This document shows, one piece after another, positions 7,856-16,955 of a DNA stretch of 36,148 nt. The first letter of the stretch is position 1. Each line of letters begins with the position of its first letter. The notes beneath the pieces are model-generated. The model searched no databases and had not been told where the DNA came from. It worked only from the letters and a program-made list of their open reading frames with translations. Location of the stretch: positions 1 through 36,148 of the forward strand of contig JAFLUW010000003.1 in the NCBI GenBank assembly GCA_022508615.1, given 5' to 3'. Source of the DNA: Prevotellaceae bacterium (GTDB lineage Bacteria; Bacteroidota; Bacteroidia; Bacteroidales; Bacteroidaceae). The position numbers were made by a program, and so were the translations under genes.

Positions 7856-8416
7856 ATGACAGACGTCAAGCAATGTCTCGCCCAATGCGAGGAAAGAATG
7901 GAGATGAGCGTGATGCACCTCGAGGAAGAACTCTCGCACATCCGCGCCGGAAAGGCCAACGTGCACATACTCGACGGCATTCGCGTGGACTCCTACGGAA
8001 CAATGGTGCCGCTCAACAACGTGGCCGCCCTCAACACGCCCGACGCCCGGACCATAGCCATCAAGCCGTGGGACAAGTCGATGTTCAAAGTCATCGAAAA
8101 GGCCATCATCGACAGCGAAGTGGGCATCATGCCCGAAAACAACGGCGAAATCATACGGCTCGGCATACCGCCGCTGACCGAAGAGCGCCGCCGTCAGCTC
8201 ACGAAGCAATGCAGCAAGGAGGGCGAAGAAGCCAAAGTGGCCATACGCAACATACGCCGCGACGGCATCGACACACTCAAGAAAGCGCAGAAAGAAGGTC
8301 TGAGCGAAGACATGGAAAAAGACGCCGAGGCCGACTTGCAGAAGATTCACGACCGCATGGTCAAGAAAGTCGACGCCCTCCTGGCCGAAAAGAACAAAGA
8401 AATCATGACCGTATAG
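7856..8416 (+). CDS. frr: Ribosome recycling factor
   Basis: RRF works with EF-G to split the post-termination ribosome. The 186-residue length is standard. Family marks include 'LSHIRAGKANVHILDGIRVDSYG' in two parts ('IRAGKANVHILDGI' and 'VDSYGT'), 'PLNNVAALNTPDARTI', 'PWDKSMFKVIEKAI' and 'IRLGIPPLTEERRRQL'. I chose the ATG at 7856 because it lies about 30 bases past a perfect promoter; upstream in-frame ATGs precede that promoter. The next gene, rsgA, also acts on ribosomes and starts 106 bases downstream after a hairpin. Confidence 0.97.
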   Translation: MTDVKQCLAQCEERMEMSVMHLEEELSHIRAGKANVHILDGIRVDSYGTMVPLNNVAALNTPDARTIAIKPWDKSMFKVIEKAIIDSEVGIMPENNGEIIRLGIPPLTEERRRQLTKQCSKEGEEAKVAIRNIRRDGIDTLKKAQKEGLSEDMEKDAEADLQKIHDRMVKKVDALLAEKNKEIMTV

Positions 8417-8442
8417 GCCGCACGCCCGGCCCGAACGGCAGC

Positions 8443-8490
8443 AGACCCGCCGTCCTTTCCGTCCCCTCAGGCGAAAGGGGCGGCGGGTCT
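8443..8490 (+). terminator. Hairpin between frr and rsgA, possible attenuator
   Basis: Arms AGACCCGCC (8443-8451) and GGCGGGTCT (8482-8490) enclose a second pair (CCCCT at 8463-8467 with AGGGG at 8476-8480). No T-run follows, so it is more likely partial termination or RNA processing than a full stop. Confidence 0.4.
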
Positions 8491-8522
8491 GCCGCAACCG
8501 CTCCGAAACAGGCGACACACAC

Positions 8523-9473
8523 GTGCAACACAAAGAAACGACAGCCGGACGCGTCGTCCGCAACACGGGAAGCTGGTATCAGGTGCGCACGGACAGCGGC
8601 GCGCTGGTCGACTGCAAGGTGAAGGGAAACTTTCGCCTGCGCGGCATCCGCTCGACCAGCCCCGTGGCCGTGGGCGACCGCGTGACAATCGGCCGCGAAG
8701 CCGGCGGCGCAGCCTACATCACGGAAATCGCGCCGCGGCGCAATTGCATCGTGCGCCGGGCCTCCAACCTCTCGAAGCAGAGCCACATACTGGCAGCCAA
8801 TGTCGACCTGGCCGTGCTCGTCGTCACGCCGGTGCGCCCCGAAACGACGACCACCTTCATCGACCGCTTTCTGGCCGGAGCCGAAGCCTACGACGTGCCC
8901 GCCTGTCTGGCCGTCAACAAAATCGACGACCTCGACGCCGCCGAACGGCGCGAAGCCGAAGCGCTGGCACAGCTCTATCGCGAGACGGGCTACGACGTAT
9001 TTCTCCTCTCGGCCGCCACGGGCGAAGGGACAGCTGCGTTTACGGCAGCCATGGCGGGCAAGACCTGCCTGCTGGCCGGACATTCGGGCGTGGGAAAAAG
9101 CACGCTGCTCAACCGGCTCGTGCCCGACGCCGGCGCACGCACGGCCGAAATCTCCGAAGCCCACCGCTCGGGCACGCACACCACGACCTTTTCCGCCCTC
9201 TACGCCATGCCTTCGGGCGGCGACCTCATCGACATTCCCGGTATCAAAGGTTTCGGCACGTTCGACATGGAGCGCGCCGAAGTGGCCCACTATTTCCGCG
9301 ACATATTCAGGCTTTCCGCCGACTGTCGCTTCCGCGGCTGCACGCATACGTGCGAACCGGGCTGCGCCGTGCGGGCCGCGCTCGACGAAGGCCGTCTCGC
9401 GCCCTCGCGCTACCGTTCCTATCTCTCCGTGCTGGGCGACGGCGAAGACGAAAAGTACCGCGCGGCTTTCTGA
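8523..9473 (+). CDS. rsgA: Ribosome small-subunit GTPase RsgA
   Basis: RsgA is a circularly permuted GTPase that checks late 30S maturation. The 316 residues show an N-terminal OB fold, then GTPase motifs in permuted order: G4 'VNKIDD' near 131, the P-loop 'GHSGVGKST' near 187 and G3 'DIPGIKGFG' near 236. A C-terminal zinc knuckle follows ('CRFRGCTHTCEPGC', about 269-283). The start used is GTG at 8523; the 'AGRVV' strand that opens the OB fold follows directly, so little can be missing. It lies between frr and tpx and probably belongs to their transcript, which ends at the terminator at 10078-10115. Confidence 0.95.
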   Translation: MQHKETTAGRVVRNTGSWYQVRTDSGALVDCKVKGNFRLRGIRSTSPVAVGDRVTIGREAGGAAYITEIAPRRNCIVRRASNLSKQSHILAANVDLAVLVVTPVRPETTTTFIDRFLAGAEAYDVPACLAVNKIDDLDAAERREAEALAQLYRETGYDVFLLSAATGEGTAAFTAAMAGKTCLLAGHSGVGKSTLLNRLVPDAGARTAEISEAHRSGTHTTTFSALYAMPSGGDLIDIPGIKGFGTFDMERAEVAHYFRDIFRLSADCRFRGCTHTCEPGCAVRAALDEGRLAPSRYRSYLSVLGDGEDEKYRAAF

Positions 9474-9548
9474 CGTCCTGCGGTGTGTCCGCCGGCGCGT
9501 CTCGGCAGACGACAATTGCGAAACGAATCAACTTAACACAAAGAAAAT

Positions 9549-10046
9549 ATGGAAAAAGTGCTTTTCAACGGCGCTCCGGTCAGCCTTTGCGGCTCCGTTC
9601 CCCGGCCGGGCGACAAAGCGCCCGGCTTTGTGCTGACGGGCAAGGACCTTGCTGAAATCCGACTGGCCGACATGAGCGGCCGTCGCGTGGTGCTCAACGT
9701 CTTTCCGAGTCTCGACACGGAGGTATGCGCCGCCTCGGTGCGCCGCTTCAACAGTGAGGCTGCCGGATTGACGGATACGGAGGTGTTGTGCGTGTCGATG
9801 GACCTGCCTTTCGCGGCTGCACGCTTCTGTACGGCCAACGGCATCGACCACGTGCGTCCGGCTTCGGCCTTTCGCTCGGATTTCGGCCGCGACTACGGAC
9901 TGACCATTGCCGAAGGGCCGCTGCGGGGCCTGCTGGCCCGCGCCGTCGTAGTGATAGGGGCGGACGGATGCGTGATGGGCGTATCGCTTTCGCACGAAAT
10001 AACGGAGGAACCCGACTACGGCTTTGTGCGCCAGTTGCTGGGCTGA
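9549..10046 (+). CDS. tpx: Thiol peroxidase Tpx
   Basis: This atypical 2-Cys peroxiredoxin reduces peroxides using thioredoxin. The 165 residues contain 'FPSLDTEVCAASVRRFN', where Cys60 is the peroxidatic cysteine. Cys94 in 'AARFCTANGI' sits at the resolving position (61 and 95 in E. coli Tpx). The 'LNVFPSLDT' and 'SHEITEEPDYGF' segments are also typical. The start is an ATG after an A-rich leader, 75 bases past rsgA. No separate promoter was seen, so co-transcription with frr-rsgA is likely. A strong terminator follows 31 bases after the stop. Confidence 0.95.
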   Translation: MEKVLFNGAPVSLCGSVPRPGDKAPGFVLTGKDLAEIRLADMSGRRVVLNVFPSLDTEVCAASVRRFNSEAAGLTDTEVLCVSMDLPFAAARFCTANGIDHVRPASAFRSDFGRDYGLTIAEGPLRGLLARAVVVIGADGCVMGVSLSHEITEEPDYGFVRQLLG

Positions 10047-10077
10047 GCTGTCGGTCCGCAGGGGCCGGAAATGAGAA

Positions 10078-10115
10078 AATCCCGCGCTGCCGTCGAATGA
10101 CGGCAGCGCGGGATT
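10078..10115. terminator. Bidirectional terminator between tpx and dacB
   Basis: A perfect 17-base stem (10078-10094 with 10099-10115) closes a GAAT loop and is followed by TTT on the plus strand; the minus strand also reads ATTTTC after the stem. tpx and dacB converge on it. Confidence 0.92.
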
Positions 10116-10141
10116 TTTCACAAAGCGGCAGCAACTGGCGC

Positions 10142-11416
10142 TCAGGGCGCTGTCATGACTTCGCAAAGCATGTCCTGCAAATGATGGAACTCCGTGTCGC
10201 TGAGGAAACCCGAGCAAAAAAGGGAAAAGGCCAGCGTTCGGCCGTCGGCCGTCGTGGCATAACCCGAAAGGTTGGAGACGCCGGTGAGCGTACCGGTCTT
10301 GGCGTGCACTTTTCCGCGGGCTGTGCTGTGGCGCATGCGGCGGGCGAGCGTGCCGTCCACACCTGCTATGGGCAATGTGGGAAATAGGACGCGGCGCTGC
10401 TCGTCGTCGTTCCACGCGGAGACGAGAACCGTGCAAAGCAGCTCGGCTGAGGCGTAATTGTAGAGCGAAAGTCCGCAGCCGTCGGCTATGCGGTAGTCGG
10501 CGGGATGCAGATTGAGCTTTTTGATTTGGCGCTCGATGACGGCAGCGGCTTCGAGCGCCGTGGAACGCCGGCCGCCCAGACGGCCGAGGGCGTAAAAGAC
10601 GCTTTCGGCATAGAGATTGATGCTGTTTTTCATCATGGGCGTCAACACGGCGGTAAGCGGATGCGTGCGGTCGCAGAGCAGGTCGGCGTGGCTGGGCACA
10701 TAGCCGATACGCAACGCTCCGCGCAACGAAATGCCGGCGCGGCTGAGCTCCTCGCAGAGCGTCTGGGGCAAAATGTCACGACCGTCGCAGAGCAAAGGGG
10801 TGAGCACGGGGTTGTTGTCGTCCCAGCACCAGCCTTCGCCCAGACGATGTTCGTCTTTGTAGGAATCGTCGAAAACAATGTCGCCTTCGATGGTGCGGAT
10901 GCCGCGGGCTAAAAGCGTGTCGACGAAGACTTTTACGTCGGCGCGGCTGAAAAGTGGATCCATCTCGCCGCGGACGTAGAGGTTGCAGCGGAGCAGCGTG
11001 TCGGTCGGGATACTGTCGGCATAGAGACGGGTATGGAAAAGATAGTGGCTGCCCAGCATGGCGATGGCGGACCAGGTTGTGAGGACTTTCTGGCACGACG
11101 CGGGCCGCAGTGAGCGGACTGCCCCGCTGCGGTAGAGACGCTGACCGGTGACGGCGTCGGCAATGTCTACGGAAACAGTGGCACGCGGGTCGTAAAGTCG
11201 GGTAAGGACGCTGTCAACGCGCATGGCGATAGCGTTGTAAAGGCTGTCGTCCGACTGAACGATGCCGTCGGTCGCCGGAAGGATATCGGTAGGCCGGTGA
11301 AAGCCGGAAATTATTGTTTCGGCCTCGGCGGTGCGGGCCGTGAGGCCGCTGGCGCATTGCGGCACGAGCGTCAGAAACAGAAGGGCGAGCGTGACTGTGA
11401 GGCGGGAGAGGAACAT
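10142..11416 (-). CDS. dacB: D-alanyl-D-alanine carboxypeptidase (PBP4, peptidase S13)
   Basis: The enzyme cleaves the terminal D-Ala of peptidoglycan stem peptides or their cross-links in the periplasm. All three penicillin-binding motifs are present: SxxK as 'SCQK' (Ser107, Lys110), SxN as 'SIN' (265-267) and KTG (373-375, 'HAKTGTLTG'). I place the start at 11416 because a signal peptide follows at once ('MFLSRLTVTLALLFLTLVP'); the frame stays open 51 codons further upstream but that part is not signal-like. The resulting 424 residues match the shorter S13 form. It sits downstream of the envelope-assembly operon but behind a terminator (11619-11651), so it probably has its own promoter, which I could not find. 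Confidence 0.93.
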   Translation of the reverse strand: MFLSRLTVTLALLFLTLVPQCASGLTARTAEAETIISGFHRPTDILPATDGIVQSDDSLYNAIAMRVDSVLTRLYDPRATVSVDIADAVTGQRLYRSGAVRSLRPASCQKVLTTWSAIAMLGSHYLFHTRLYADSIPTDTLLRCNLYVRGEMDPLFSRADVKVFVDTLLARGIRTIEGDIVFDDSYKDEHRLGEGWCWDDNNPVLTPLLCDGRDILPQTLCEELSRAGISLRGALRIGYVPSHADLLCDRTHPLTAVLTPMMKNSINLYAESVFYALGRLGGRRSTALEAAAVIERQIKKLNLHPADYRIADGCGLSLYNYASAELLCTVLVSAWNDDEQRRVLFPTLPIAGVDGTLARRMRHSTARGKVHAKTGTLTGVSNLSGYATTADGRTLAFSLFCSGFLSDTEFHHLQDMLCEVMTAP

Positions 11417-11618
11417 GCGGTGCAGGTATACGGTGGATTGGAAATAAGCGCGGAGGGCAATTGCCGTCTTAAGCACGAGTTGCAGGAGAAAGGGGTGGAA
11501 AGAAGTTTCGGTCAGGGTAAAATCCTGCTTTCGGCCGGTTTCATCCTGCGGGAGGGGCGAAAGGAGCATGTCGGCAGGCAGTTGTGTCTGCCGGAAACGG
11601 GGTGGCGCCAGTTATAAA

Positions 11619-11651
11619 GGCAAGACATCTCCGCGGAGGAGACGTCTTGCC
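11619..11651 (-). terminator. Terminator of the bamA/ompH operon
   Basis: The arms GGCAAGAC (11619-11626) and GTCTTGCC (11644-11651), with inner CTCC/GGAG pairing, form a long stem 20 bases past the stop of the second ompH gene. On the minus strand it is followed by TTTAT. Confidence 0.72.
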
Positions 11652-11671
11652 TGCAGAATTGCGAAAAGGAA

Positions 11672-12181
11672 TCAGATGCCGAGTTTAGCTTTCACCTTGG
11701 CAGTGATGTCTTCGATGAGGGTCTCGTTCAAGACGCTGAAAGCGGCTTCAGTATTACTTTTTTCGAAAGCGATGACGTAGCCGCCCTCAGTGATGATTTC
11801 TTTGACGGCAGCGAGTACGCGTTCCTGCAGCGGCTGGAGTTTCTGTTGCTGTTCCTGACGGAAAGCTTCGAGGTTGTCGTCCTGAGCCTGCTGGAATTTT
11901 TGGTACATTTCCTGAAGTTCCTGTTGACGGCGTTCGCGAATGTTGGCGGGCGTTTGTTCGTTGATTTCTTTGTCGAACTTTTCGGCCTTGGCCTGGATTT
12001 CTTTTCTCATTTCTTCCAGATCGGACTCGTATTTCTGGCCGCTGGCCTGGAGTTCGGTCTGAGCCGTCTGGTAGGCGGGAAGGGCTTGCATGATTTCGGC
12101 GAAGTCGTAGCGGGCGAACTTCTGAGCGCAGAGGCTCACGGGGGCGCAGAGGAGCGCCAGGAGAAAGAGTTTCTTGAACAT
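11672..12181 (-). CDS. OmpH/Skp-family periplasmic chaperone, copy 2
   Basis: Skp-like proteins hold unfolded outer-membrane proteins in the periplasm for BamA. The 169 residues begin with a signal peptide ('MFKKLFLLALLCAPVSLCAQ'), then 'KFARYDFAEIMQALPAYQTA', the usual start of the mature OmpH fold. A long charged coiled coil (about 45-125, rich in Glu, Gln and Lys) forms the tentacle, followed by a closing strand ('GGYVIAFEKSN'). It is the last gene of the operon, 36 bases after its paralogue, and is followed by a terminator. Confidence 0.9.
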   Translation of the reverse strand: MFKKLFLLALLCAPVSLCAQKFARYDFAEIMQALPAYQTAQTELQASGQKYESDLEEMRKEIQAKAEKFDKEINEQTPANIRERRQQELQEMYQKFQQAQDDNLEAFRQEQQQKLQPLQERVLAAVKEIITEGGYVIAFEKSNTEAAFSVLNETLIEDITAKVKAKLGI

Positions 12182-12217
12182 TGTATTGATGGTTTTGTTG
12201 GTTGTTGCGTGGATAGT

Positions 12218-12730
12218 TTATTCGGCGTAGCCCAAGCGCGAAAGCACTTCGGCCGAGATGTCGATAGAAGGCGAGGCGAAGATGATGCCGTTGTCGGAAG
12301 CACGGTCGAGAACGAGCTGGTAGCCGCGCAACTGGGCTACGGACTTTACGGCGTTGTAGATTTCATCTTGGATGGGCTCGAGCAAAGCTACGCGCTTTTT
12401 GTAGAGTTCGCCCTGCGGGCCGAAATATTTTTTCTTGAGTTCGGCGGCCTCTTTTTCTTTGTCTACGATGGCTTGTTCGCGATCTTTCTTCTGTTCTTCG
12501 GAGAGGAAAGCGGCCTCATTCTGGTAGTTCTTGTAAAGAGTTTTGGCCTGTTGGTCGACAGCTTCGACTTCAGCCTGCCATTTTCTGGAGGTCTGGTTAA
12601 GTTGTTCGCTGGCTCGTTCGTAGGCAGGGATGTTGCCCATGATGTACTCCATGTCGATAAGGGCGTACTTTTGAGCACTGGCCGCAGCGGAAAAGACCGC
12701 GAGGACGAAAAGGGAGAGGAGTTTTCTCAT
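12218..12730 (-). CDS. OmpH/Skp-family periplasmic chaperone, copy 1
   Basis: A 170-residue paralogue of the gene that follows it. It has a signal peptide ('MRKLLSLFVLAVFSAAASAQ'), the mature start 'KYALIDMEYIMGNIPAYERA', a charged coiled coil (about 45-125) and the closing 'GYQLVLDRASDNGIIFA'. Tandem ompH copies directly after bamA are the normal Bacteroidales order. It lies 75 bases after bamA and 36 bases before copy 2. Two diverged copies suggest different clients or mixed trimers, which is an inference. Confidence 0.92.
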   Translation of the reverse strand: MRKLLSLFVLAVFSAAASAQKYALIDMEYIMGNIPAYERASEQLNQTSRKWQAEVEAVDQQAKTLYKNYQNEAAFLSEEQKKDREQAIVDKEKEAAELKKKYFGPQGELYKKRVALLEPIQDEIYNAVKSVAQLRGYQLVLDRASDNGIIFASPSIDISAEVLSRLGYAE

Positions 12731-12805
12731 GTGGAGATGTCGGGGTTTTATGTTTGAAGTAGTCGAACTTTGCAGCTTGCAAAAGGCTGTTTTCTTCCGG
12801 CTGGA

Positions 12806-15445
12806 TTAGAATTCCTGTCCGATGATGAAGTGGAATTGGCTGCCACCGGCTTTGTTGTTGCCGTTCAGGTAGCGCTGGAAACCGTAAGCCCAGTCTATAC
12901 CCATGAGGCCGACCATGGGGAGCAGGATGCGCACGCCGCAGCCTACGGAACGTTTCATGTCGAGCGGGTTGAAACTTTTGACGTCGGCCCATGCGTTTCC
13001 ACCCTCGGCAAAAGCCAAAGCATAGATGGATGTGGAGGTCTGGAGCATTACAGGATAGCGGAGTTCGAGCGTCATGCGGCTGTATGCATAGGCGTTGCTC
13101 GACGATGAACCGGCCAATGAGCCGTTGTCGTAGCCGCGCAGGCCGATGGTTTCAGTGGCATAACCCGAATAGGAGCCTGACATGCCGTCGCCGCCCACAT
13201 AATAGCTCTCAAAAGGCGACTTCTTGTACTTGTTGTAGGCGCCGAGCAGGCCGAATTCCACGCGCGTCATCAGCACAAGAGGCTTCGTGCCGTTTGTCAG
13301 CGAGGTGAAAGTGCGAAGTTTGAACTTCCATTTGTGATATTCAATCCAGCGGTATTTCTCTTGCGACTCCTGCTGGAAAGTGGAACTGTAATAGTTGGTC
13401 GCCATGTTGCGATAGTCCTTGCCGTCCCAGAGTGAGTAGGGCGGAGTGGCTGTCACGCTGAAAAGAAATTCGGAGCCGCGGTTAGGGAAGAAAGGATGGT
13501 TGGTGGAGTTGCGGCTCAAAGTGAGCGAAAGGTTGACATTGTTGCAATTGCCGTCGGTAATGAGAAAATATTGCCAGGACTTAAGCATATAACGTGTGTA
13601 GGAAAGCTCGGCCATAAAGTTGAAATAATCATCGGGCCAGCGCAAACGCTTGCCGAAGCCGAGGCTCAGGCCTACCATCTTGACATATTTGTCGGGATCG
13701 TAGTAGTTGGAATAATTATAGTAGTTATTGTTGTATCCTGTGCCGTAAAGATAGTTGTAATAGTTCTGGTAGTAATTGTTATTATAGTAGCTGGAGTTGA
13801 CATCGCTCTGCTTGGAATAAAAAAGTGAGAATGAAAACTGGTTGGGACGTTTGCCGCCGATCCACGGATCAAGGAACGAGAGCGAGTAGCTCTGATAATA
13901 GGTGCCATTGGTCTGACCGCTGAGCGAAAGAGTCTGTCCGTCGCCCTGCGGAATGAAACCTGCGCGTTTGTAACCTTTTCCGAAAAGATTCTGAAGCGAG
14001 AAGTTTGTGAATTTAAGGCCAACTTTTCCTACGACACCCGTTTGTCCCCAGCCGGCGGAGAGTTCGATCTGGTCGCCGCCCTTTGTAACGAGCGGGTAGG
14101 TAATGTCTACGGTGCCGCTGTAAGGATCAGGTTTTATGTTCTTGAAGAGTTCACTTTGCAAAGCCTCCGGGTCGAACTGATTCATATTGGCCAAATCGGA
14201 AACAGTGCGCTTTATGGCCTCCATGGAAAAAAGATCGCCGGGTTTGGTCTGTAATTCGCGGCGGATGACGTTCTCGTATACGCGGTCATTGCCGGCAATG
14301 CGTATGTGGTTGAGCGTGGCCTGCCGTCCTTCCTCGATGCGCATTTCGAGATCGATGCTGTCGCCCTCAATGTTGATTTCTACGGGGTCGAGGTTGTAGA
14401 ATACGTAGCCGTTGTTGTAGTAAAGATTGCCGATGGCGTCTTCATCCTGACTGAGACGCTTGTCAAGCAGTTCTTTGTTGTAGACATCGCCGCGTTTCAT
14501 CTTGAGTGTCTCGGCCAGGAGATCTGTATTGTAGACCGTATTGCCCACCCAATCAACATTTCGCAAATAGTATTTCTGCCCTTCGTAGAGATCAATGTAA
14601 ATATCGACGTGTTTGTTATCGATTGCCGCCACACTATCGCCCAATATGAGGGCGTCACGGTAACCCCAGGCGTTAAGCCGGTCGATAAGAAAGCCTTTGT
14701 CTTCGTCATATTTTTCAGGCAGGAATTTTTTCGATTTGAAAAGGTTGGCAAACTTCTTTTCATGGGTCTTTTTCATGGCCCGCTTTAATTTATTCTGTCG
14801 GGAAGGCTCGATTCCGCTGAGATAAATGTGCTTGACAGTGATTTTTTCGTGCTTGTCGATGTTAATGTCAAGCAATACACGGTTGTGGCCCGTCACGTCC
14901 TCGCGTTGACGTATGTCTACTTCAGTGTTTTTGAAGCCTTTGTCTTCGAAATGCCGACATATGATGCGCTTGGCGCGGTTGATCATGTCGGGAGTAATCT
15001 GCATGCCTGTCTCGAAGCCGAGTTTCTTTTCGAGATCTTCGCGTTCGGACTTCTTGACACCCGAGTAGCTGATGCTTGATATGCGCGGTTGTGTTTCGAG
15101 ATGGATGCGCAGCCATATTCTGTTGCCGGAAATGGAATCAGCCGTAATGGATACGCTCGAAAAAAGACGTTGCTCCCAGTATTTCTGTATGGCCTCGCTG
15201 ATGTCCGTTCCGGGCACTTCGTAAGTGCGGCCGACAACAAGCCCTGAAATGCTTATCAGCAGGTCGCTGTCCATATTGGGCACGGGATTGACGTCGAGAC
15301 CGGCCAGAACGTAACGCGGATGGTTCTCCGTGTAAACGATTCGCGGTTTATCTGCGGTTCCGACAGTATTCTGCGCCATTGTCGCAGGGAAAGAGAGTGT
15401 CAGAAAGGACAGCAGAAGCAGAATAGCTTTAAGCGTATGGTTCAT
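12806..15445 (-). CDS. bamA: Outer-membrane protein assembly factor BamA
   Basis: BamA folds beta-barrel proteins into the outer membrane. The 879 residues have a signal peptide ('...FPATMAQ', about 1-25), a periplasmic part with POTRA repeats to about 470 ('SISGLVVGRTYEV', 'YLSGIEPSRQNKLKRAMKK', 'RNVDWVGNTVYNTDLLAETL', 'IRIAGNDRVYENVIRREL'), and a 16-strand barrel ending in Phe. The loop-6 motif appears as 'IGLRGYD'. An extracellular loop at about 548-585 is almost pure Tyr and Asn. It lies 7 bases after uppS and before two ompH genes, so assembly factor and chaperones are expressed together. Confidence 0.96.
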   Translation of the reverse strand: MNHTLKAILLLLSFLTLSFPATMAQNTVGTADKPRIVYTENHPRYVLAGLDVNPVPNMDSDLLISISGLVVGRTYEVPGTDISEAIQKYWEQRLFSSVSITADSISGNRIWLRIHLETQPRISSISYSGVKKSEREDLEKKLGFETGMQITPDMINRAKRIICRHFEDKGFKNTEVDIRQREDVTGHNRVLLDINIDKHEKITVKHIYLSGIEPSRQNKLKRAMKKTHEKKFANLFKSKKFLPEKYDEDKGFLIDRLNAWGYRDALILGDSVAAIDNKHVDIYIDLYEGQKYYLRNVDWVGNTVYNTDLLAETLKMKRGDVYNKELLDKRLSQDEDAIGNLYYNNGYVFYNLDPVEINIEGDSIDLEMRIEEGRQATLNHIRIAGNDRVYENVIRRELQTKPGDLFSMEAIKRTVSDLANMNQFDPEALQSELFKNIKPDPYSGTVDITYPLVTKGGDQIELSAGWGQTGVVGKVGLKFTNFSLQNLFGKGYKRAGFIPQGDGQTLSLSGQTNGTYYQSYSLSFLDPWIGGKRPNQFSFSLFYSKQSDVNSSYYNNNYYQNYYNYLYGTGYNNNYYNYSNYYDPDKYVKMVGLSLGFGKRLRWPDDYFNFMAELSYTRYMLKSWQYFLITDGNCNNVNLSLTLSRNSTNHPFFPNRGSEFLFSVTATPPYSLWDGKDYRNMATNYYSSTFQQESQEKYRWIEYHKWKFKLRTFTSLTNGTKPLVLMTRVEFGLLGAYNKYKKSPFESYYVGGDGMSGSYSGYATETIGLRGYDNGSLAGSSSSNAYAYSRMTLELRYPVMLQTSTSIYALAFAEGGNAWADVKSFNPLDMKRSVGCGVRILLPMVGLMGIDWAYGFQRYLNGNNKAGGSQFHFIIGQEF

Positions 15446-15452
15446 TGTTCGT

Positions 15453-16208
15453 TCAGTTACTTGTCTGGGCGGATACTTGTTCGCTGGTCATCCCGAAGCG
15501 GCGTTCGCGTCCCTGATAATCGGCAATGGCACGACGCAGATCTTCTTCGCGAAAGTCAGGCCAGAGCGTCGGCGTGAAATAAAGTTCGCTGTATGCGCAC
15601 TGCCACAGCAGATAGTTGGACAAACGCTGTTCACCTCCGGTGCGGATGAGCAGTTCCGGGTCGGGCATGAAGCTGGTAGTCAGAGTTTTTCCGAAGTCGG
15701 CTTCGGTCAGTGTCTCGGGCGACAAACTTCCGTCTGCAGCCTTGCGCATGAGGATTTTGACTGTCTCTGTGATTTCCCACCGTGAGCTGTATGAAAGTGC
15801 GATAACCATTGTCAGCCCCGTGTTGGCCGCAGTGCGGCGGATAAGTCCGTCGATGCTTTCGCGAACGTTTTCCGGAACGCGCGTCAGATCGCCGATTACG
15901 CGGAGCCGCACGTTGTTTTCCATAAAGAGCTCCTCTTCGAGGCTGGTCAGTATGAGTCCCATCAACGCGGCTACCTCGGCCTGCGGCCGGTTCCAGTTTT
16001 CTGTGGAAAAAGTGTAGAGTGTCAGATAACTGATACCCATTCGTGCGCAAGCCGTTGTAATATCGCGCACGGCCGCGACGCCCTCCTGATGACCCATTGA
16101 GCGTTCCATGCCGCGGGCTTTGGCCCAGCGGCCGTTGCCATCCATGATGATGGCGATGTGACGCGGCAGTCGTGTATTGTCTATGGCGGTGGTGTTCACT
16201 TTGAGCAA
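15453..16208 (-). CDS. uppS: Isoprenyl transferase (undecaprenyl diphosphate synthase)
   Basis: This cis-prenyltransferase elongates farnesyl diphosphate with isopentenyl diphosphate to the C55 carrier for peptidoglycan and surface glycans. The 251 residues carry '[17 protein letters not shown]' with the metal-binding Asp23, '[12 protein letters not shown]', '[14 protein letters not shown]' and, near the C-terminus, '[30 protein letters not shown]' in adjoining parts. The stop is 7 bases before bamA, a fixed pairing in Bacteroidales. Confidence 0.96.
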   Translation of the reverse strand: MLKVNTTAIDNTRLPRHIAIIMDGNGRWAKARGMERSMGHQEGVAAVRDITTACARMGISYLTLYTFSTENWNRPQAEVAALMGLILTSLEEELFMENNVRLRVIGDLTRVPENVRESIDGLIRRTAANTGLTMVIALSYSSRWEITETVKILMRKAADGSLSPETLTEADFGKTLTTSFMPDPELLIRTGGEQRLSNYLLWQCAYSELYFTPTLWPDFREEDLRRAIADYQGRERRFGMTSEQVSAQTSN

Positions 16209-16236
16209 AGCTTGTGCAGTTTTCGGTCTTTGTTTC

Positions 16237-16929
16237 TCAGTCTTTATTGCAGGTAGGGCAGCGCGGGGAGATGCTGTATGTCAGCGTGAGCAGCGTCGTG
16301 TTGAAATGGTCCTTGTTGCGGAACATTTTGCTTTTGATTCCGGTGGGAGCTTCCAGTCCGTCGAGCTTGTCGCTCAACGAAAAGTGGAACAGCCAGTCGA
16401 ATCCGAAATTGAGCCGCGGCCCGATTTTCCATTTGAGGCCTGCTCCTATCGGCACGTCGGCTGTTGCGGCTTTTGCCCGCGAGCCGTAGGCCATGCCTAA
16501 GCCTATTTGCAGGTAGGGCGTGAGGCGTTTGTAGCCCTGATAGCCTTTTTCGTAGCCGTAGGGCAGGAAGTGTATCTCGTAGAGGCCTGCGAGGCCGGCT
16601 ACGAGGCCTTCCGCTTCGTGTGAAAGCCTTTCCGTCGTTGCGCCTCCGGGCGTAGCCGGGTAGAAATTGGCGACGTTGTCGGCCGAACCCTTTGTTTTGC
16701 TGCACGAGGCCAGAATTTTGACGGCCATGCGTGGGTTGAGCACGAAGCGCAATAGCGCTCCTCCCGCTAATGCCGCATCGCCGTAGGCTTTCGTATTGAC
16801 GTCGTTGATACCGAAGCCCGTGCCGATGCCGGCGCCGAACTCCATGCGGTATTCCGTGTCGTCTTCCTGTGCGGTCAGGCTTGCTGCGAGACCGAGCCAG
16901 AGGGTAAGCATCAGGGCGAGGCGTTTCAT
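16237..16929 (-). CDS. Outer-membrane beta-barrel protein, DUF6089-like
   Basis: The 230-residue product has a signal peptide ('[20 protein letters not shown]') and alternating-strand segments such as '[17 protein letters not shown]', '[14 protein letters not shown]' and '[20 protein letters not shown]', as in 8- to 10-stranded barrels. Genes of this type (DUF6089) sit directly before uppS-bamA in many Bacteroidales, which supports the call. The start at 16929 gives the signal peptide; the frame extends upstream without one. It begins 26 bases after the lipoprotein gene and ends 28 bases before uppS. The C-terminal 'CPTCNKD' is unusual for a barrel. Exact role unknown. Confidence 0.82.
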   Translation of the reverse strand: MKRLALMLTLWLGLAASLTAQEDDTEYRMEFGAGIGTGFGINDVNTKAYGDAALAGGALLRFVLNPRMAVKILASCSKTKGSADNVANFYPATPGGATTERLSHEAEGLVAGLAGLYEIHFLPYGYEKGYQGYKRLTPYLQIGLGMAYGSRAKAATADVPIGAGLKWKIGPRLNFGFDWLFHFSLSDKLDGLEAPTGIKSKMFRNKDHFNTTLLTLTYSISPRCPTCNKD

Positions 16930-16955
16930 GCGGCAGCAGGTGCGGGTATTTTCTG

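Noticed and set aside
11417-11569. Longer dacB start, 51 codons upstream
   Set aside because: The added residues are not signal-like and would bury the clear signal peptide that begins at 11416.
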